Positions 61,207 through 64,000 of a stretch of 64,000 nt of DNA are shown one piece after another. Source of the DNA: Pseudaquabacterium pictum (lineage in GTDB: Bacteria > Pseudomonadota > Gammaproteobacteria > Burkholderiales > Burkholderiaceae_C); NCBI RefSeq assembly GCF_005403045.1, contig NZ_BJCL01000007.1, forward strand, positions 1 to 64,000, given 5' to 3'. Position 1 is the first letter of the stretch; every line of letters starts with the position of its first letter. The translations under genes were made by a program, and so were the position numbers. The notes under the pieces were generated by a model that worked only from the letters and a program-made list of their open reading frames with translations, had not been told where the DNA came from and did not search any database.

Positions 61207-61893
61207 ATGCTGCACGGATACGGACCCGCCATCCTCGGCGGACTGGGGGCCACGCTGGGCGTGGCCGCGGCCTCGCTGGCGCTGGCCTGCGTCTTCGGCC
61301 TGCTGGGCGCGGTGGCCAAGCTGTCGGGCGTGCGCGCGCTGCGCTGGGCGGCCGAGGTCTACACCACGCTGATCCGCGGCCTGCCCGAGCTGGTGCTGAT
61401 GCTGGCCATCTTCTACGGCGGGCAGACCCTGCTCAACAGCCTGGCCGAGCGCCACGACTGGGCGCTGATCGAGATCCCGCCGCTGGCCGCGGGCGTGGGC
61501 ACCATCGGCTTCATCTTCGGCGCCTACCTGACCGAGACCTTCCGTGGCGCCATCCTGGCCATCCCGCGCGGGCAGGCCGAGGCGGCGCTGGCTTGCGGCA
61601 TGCGGCGCGGCCAGGTGCTGCGGCGCATCGTGCTGCCGCAGATGGTGCGGCACGCCATCCCGGGCTTCGCCAACAACTGGCTGGTGATGGTCAAGGCCAC
61701 CGCGCTGGTGTCGATCATCGGGCTGGACGACATGGTGCACCGCGCCAACCTGGCTGCCGCCGCCACCCGTGAGCCCTTCACCTTCTACATGCTGATCGCC
61801 GGCCTGTACCTGGTCATCACCACGGTGTCGATCCTGGCGCTGTCGCGGCTGGAGAAGCGCTTCAGCCTGGGCGTGCGGGCGGTGACGTTCTGA
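61207..61893 (+). CDS. aotQ: Arginine/ornithine ABC transporter permease AotQ
   Basis: A 228-residue inner-membrane permease of the HisQ type. It has TTLIRGLPELVLMLAIFYGG and the EAA loop EAALACGMRRGQVLRRIVLP. About five helices are expected. It starts 22 bp after aotJ and would pair with AotM to form the channel. Confidence 0.9.
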   Translation: MLHGYGPAILGGLGATLGVAAASLALACVFGLLGAVAKLSGVRALRWAAEVYTTLIRGLPELVLMLAIFYGGQTLLNSLAERHDWALIEIPPLAAGVGTIGFIFGAYLTETFRGAILAIPRGQAEAALACGMRRGQVLRRIVLPQMVRHAIPGFANNWLVMVKATALVSIIGLDDMVHRANLAAAATREPFTFYMLIAGLYLVITTVSILALSRLEKRFSLGVRAVTF

Positions 61894-61903
61894 CGGGACC
61901 GCG

Positions 61904-62617
61904 ATGATCGACTGGACCGTCATCGCCGACAGCCTGCCCGCCTTTGCCGGCGGCCTGCAGGTGTGCCTGGGGCTGCTGGCCATCAGCCTGGCCACCGGGC
62001 TGCTGCTGTCGGCGCCGCTGGCGGTGGCGCGGGTGTCGCGCCACCGGGTGCTGGCCAGCGCGGTGTGGGCCTACACCTATGTGTTCCGCGGCACGCCACT
62101 GCTGGTGCAGCTGTTCGTGGTCTACCACGGCCTGGCGCAGTTTCCGGCGCTGCGCGAGTCCATCCTGTGGCCGCTGCTGCGCGAGGCCTGGTTCTGCGCC
62201 TGGCTGGCCTTTGCGCTGAACACCACCGCCTACACCACCGAGATCTTTGCCGGCGCGCTGCGCGCCACGCCGCATGGCGAGGTGGAGGCCGCGCGCGCCT
62301 ACGGCCTGCAGGGCTGGCGGCTGTACATCCGCATCCTGCTGCCCAGCGCCTGGCGCCGCGCGCTGCCGCAGTACGGCAACGAGGTGGTGGGCCTGATGCA
62401 TGCCACCGCCATCGCCAGCACCGTCACGCTGGTCGACATCACCCGCGTGGCGCGGGATGTCTATGCCAACAGCCTGCTGGCGTCGGAGGCCTTCGGCACC
62501 GCTGCCGTCCTGTACTTCACGCTGACCTTCACCCTGGTGGGTGGCTTCAAGCTGCTGGAGTGGCGCTTCCTGCGCCACCTGCGGCCGCAGCGCCCCACCC
62601 CTGCCCATGCACATTGA
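61904..62617 (+). CDS. aotM: Arginine/ornithine ABC transporter permease AotM
   Basis: A 237-residue HisM-type permease. It has YVFRGTPLLVQLFVVYHGLAQF and the EAA loop EAARAYGLQGWRLYIRILLP. The gap to aotQ is 10 bp, and the end overlaps aotO by 11 bp, so the genes are tightly coupled. Confidence 0.9.
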   Translation: MIDWTVIADSLPAFAGGLQVCLGLLAISLATGLLLSAPLAVARVSRHRVLASAVWAYTYVFRGTPLLVQLFVVYHGLAQFPALRESILWPLLREAWFCAWLAFALNTTAYTTEIFAGALRATPHGEVEAARAYGLQGWRLYIRILLPSAWRRALPQYGNEVVGLMHATAIASTVTLVDITRVARDVYANSLLASEAFGTAAVLYFTLTFTLVGGFKLLEWRFLRHLRPQRPTPAHAH

Positions 62618-63722
62618 CACCATCCACCTGATCCCCGCCGCGCCCGGCGTGCAGCACCGGCTGCAGGTGCTGCGCTTCGGCCCGGCCGGCGCCGCGCGCA
62701 GCGCCACCATCCAGGCTGCGCTGCATGCCGACGAGGTGCCGGCCATGCTGGTGGCCCAGCAGCTGCGCCATCAGCTTGCGGTGCTGGAAGACGCCGGCCA
62801 GCTGCTCGGCCAGATCCAGCTCGTGCCCTACGCCAACCCGCTGGGCCTGGGCCAGCTGCTGCTGGGCCAGCACCAGGGCCGCTTCGACCTGCGCGACGGC
62901 GGCAACTTCAACCGCCACCATGTCGACCTGGCCGAGGCGGTGGCCCGGCAGGTGGGCCCGGCGCTGGGCACCGATGCCGCCACCAACCAGCGCCTGGTGC
63001 GCCAGGCCCTGCAGCAGGCGGCCGACGCGCTGCACACCCACAACGCGGTGCAGGACCTGAAGCACCGGCTGCTGCAGCTGGCCATCGGCAGCGAGGTGGT
63101 GCTGGACCTGCACTGCGACAGCGAGGCCGCCATGCACCTGTACACGCTGACGCCGCATGCCGCGCCGGGCAGCGAGCTGGGCGCGCTGCTGGGCGCGCGG
63201 GCGGTTCTGCTGGCCACCGAGTCGGGCGACGGCCCGTTCGACGAGGCCTGCAGCCGCCCCTGGCTGGTGCTGGCCGATCGCTTTGCCGACCGGCCCATCC
63301 CGCTGGCCTGCTTCAGCGCCACGGTGGAACTGCGTGGCGAGCGCGACACCGGCCACGGCCTGGCCCAGCGTGATGCCTGGGCGATCATCGAATTCCTGCG
63401 CCGCCGCGGCCTGGTGGCCGGCACGCCGGCGCCGTTGCCGGCGCCGCGTTGCGCGCCCACGCCGCTGGCAAGCTCGGAGCCGGTCACCGCGCCCTGTGCC
63501 GGCGTGCTGGTGTTCCATGTCGAGCCCGGCCAGGAGGTGGCCGCCGGTGAACTGGTGGCCGACATCGTCGACGTGGACAGCGGCGCCCACACGCCGGTGC
63601 GGGCCCGGTCGGCCGGCGTGCTCTATGCTCGCTGCGGCACACGCTGGGCCTGGCCCGGCAAGCGGCTGGCGAAGATCGCCGGCACCACGCTGCAACGCAC
63701 CGGAACCCTGCTGAGCCCCTGA
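62607..63722 (+). CDS. aotO: AotO, succinylglutamate desuccinylase/aspartoacylase-family protein
   Basis: A 371-residue zinc-carboxypeptidase-fold protein. Zinc ligands are suggested by ALHADEVPAM (HxxE) and a second His in VLDLHCDSEA. A C-terminal biotinyl-lipoyl-like barrel (about 295-365, CAGVLVFHVEPGQEVAAGEL) is typical of one subgroup of this family. In Pseudomonas aeruginosa the homologous gene lies within the aot transport operon but is not essential for transport as I recall. A deacylation or desuccinylation of an arginine-derived compound is possible. It overlaps aotM by 11 bp and its TGA shares an A with the aotP ATG. Confidence 0.83.
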   Translation: MHIDTIHLIPAAPGVQHRLQVLRFGPAGAARSATIQAALHADEVPAMLVAQQLRHQLAVLEDAGQLLGQIQLVPYANPLGLGQLLLGQHQGRFDLRDGGNFNRHHVDLAEAVARQVGPALGTDAATNQRLVRQALQQAADALHTHNAVQDLKHRLLQLAIGSEVVLDLHCDSEAAMHLYTLTPHAAPGSELGALLGARAVLLATESGDGPFDEACSRPWLVLADRFADRPIPLACFSATVELRGERDTGHGLAQRDAWAIIEFLRRRGLVAGTPAPLPAPRCAPTPLASSEPVTAPCAGVLVFHVEPGQEVAAGELVADIVDVDSGAHTPVRARSAGVLYARCGTRWAWPGKRLAKIAGTTLQRTGTLLSP

Positions 63723-64000
63723 TGGATCCCACCAAGACCCCCCCGCTGCTGCTGGCCGAGGGCCTGACCAAGCGCTTTGGCGCCAACGAGGTGCTCAAGG
63801 GCGTCAGCGTCTGCGCCCGCCAGGGCGACGTGATCTCGATGATCGGCAGCAGCGGCTCGGGCAAGAGCACCTTCCTGCGCTGCCTGAACCTGCTGGAGGC
63901 GCCCAACGCCGGCAGCATCACCGTCGACGGCGAGGCCCTGGACCTGGTGCCTGGCCGCGATGGCGCGCTGAAGGCGCGCGATGCGGCCCAACTGCAGCGG
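63722..64000 (+). CDS. aotP: Arginine/ornithine ABC transporter ATPase AotP (3' truncated by window)
   Basis: The first 93 codons of a HisP-type ATPase. Walker A is SSGSGKST with Lys48. LEAPNAGSITVDGEAL and GALKARDAAQLQR follow, typical of the HisP/AotP type with its longer insertion before the Q-loop. The start overlaps the aotO stop (TGATG). The rest of the protein, including Walker B, lies beyond the window. Confidence 0.9.
   Translation, partial: MDPTKTPPLLLAEGLTKRFGANEVLKGVSVCARQGDVISMIGSSGSGKSTFLRCLNLLEAPNAGSITVDGEALDLVPGRDGALKARDAAQLQR

Overview
The window is very GC-rich, gene-dense chromosomal DNA with no rRNA, tRNA, phage or CRISPR sequence. Five orphan Bug-type solute receptors, many short overlapping gene junctions (ATGA/GTGA), abundant acyl-CoA enzymes and an intergenic repeat of a kind I associate with Comamonadaceae-like bacteria point to a metabolically versatile betaproteobacterium of the order Burkholderiales. 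The genus cannot be fixed from the sequence alone.

Layout: (1) 1-5.8 kb: tail of a chemoreceptor, a periplasmic Cache protein, an FAD amine/amino-acid oxidoreductase, a stand-alone riboflavin synthase, a complete chemoreceptor and a cytochrome P450, then a 347-bp palindrome-rich spacer. (2) 6.1-18 kb: Bug receptor, two acyl-CoA ligases flanking a nitronate monooxygenase, a LivK-type receptor, an AlkC-type DNA glycosylase, an ammonium transporter with a sigma-54-like promoter, an ornithine-cyclodeaminase homologue, a lone receiver domain and a second nitronate monooxygenase. (3) 18-26 kb: two divergent operons (TetR, Bug, class III CoA-transferase; acyl-CoA dehydrogenase pair, crotonase, SDR, Bug) that look like a beta-oxidation-type route for an unknown acid. 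Its crotonase and SDR lack canonical active-site residues. (4) 26-30.3 kb: a small Cys-rich protein, a SulP transporter fused to STAS and cyclic-nucleotide domains, and a third acyl-CoA ligase.

(5) 30.4-50.15 kb is the most distinctive part: a cluster that appears devoted to uptake and stepwise hydrolysis of a nitrogen heterocycle. It has three transport systems (Bug, spermidine/putrescine-like ABC, polar-amino-acid-like ABC), a hydantoinase, three ATZ/TRZ-type amidohydrolases, a cytidine-deaminase-fold deaminase, a PuuE-like allantoinase, an amidase, a DUF3830 protein and three Asp/Glu-racemase-superfamily proteins. Of those three, two lack both catalytic cysteines and one has the single-cysteine pattern of arylmalonate decarboxylase. 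A GntR/FCD regulator sits inside the cluster and a perfect GntR-type palindrome lies in its central divergent promoter. Two copies of a 91-bp repeat begin exactly at stop codons of its transporter genes, and one copy supplies the C-terminus of the deaminase.

(6) 50.15-54.5 kb is patchier: a possible transposase remnant, a small membrane protein with an unrelated tail, a LysR/Bug divergent pair and a DMT exporter. (7) 54.5-64 kb: a TonB-dependent receptor, then an arginine uptake and catabolism locus in the order argR (AraC-type), astA, a shortened astA paralogue, aotJ, aotQ, aotM, aotO, aotP (cut by the window end). Two tandem 21-bp-spaced half-site pairs resembling the Pseudomonas ArgR site lie upstream of argR and aotJ.
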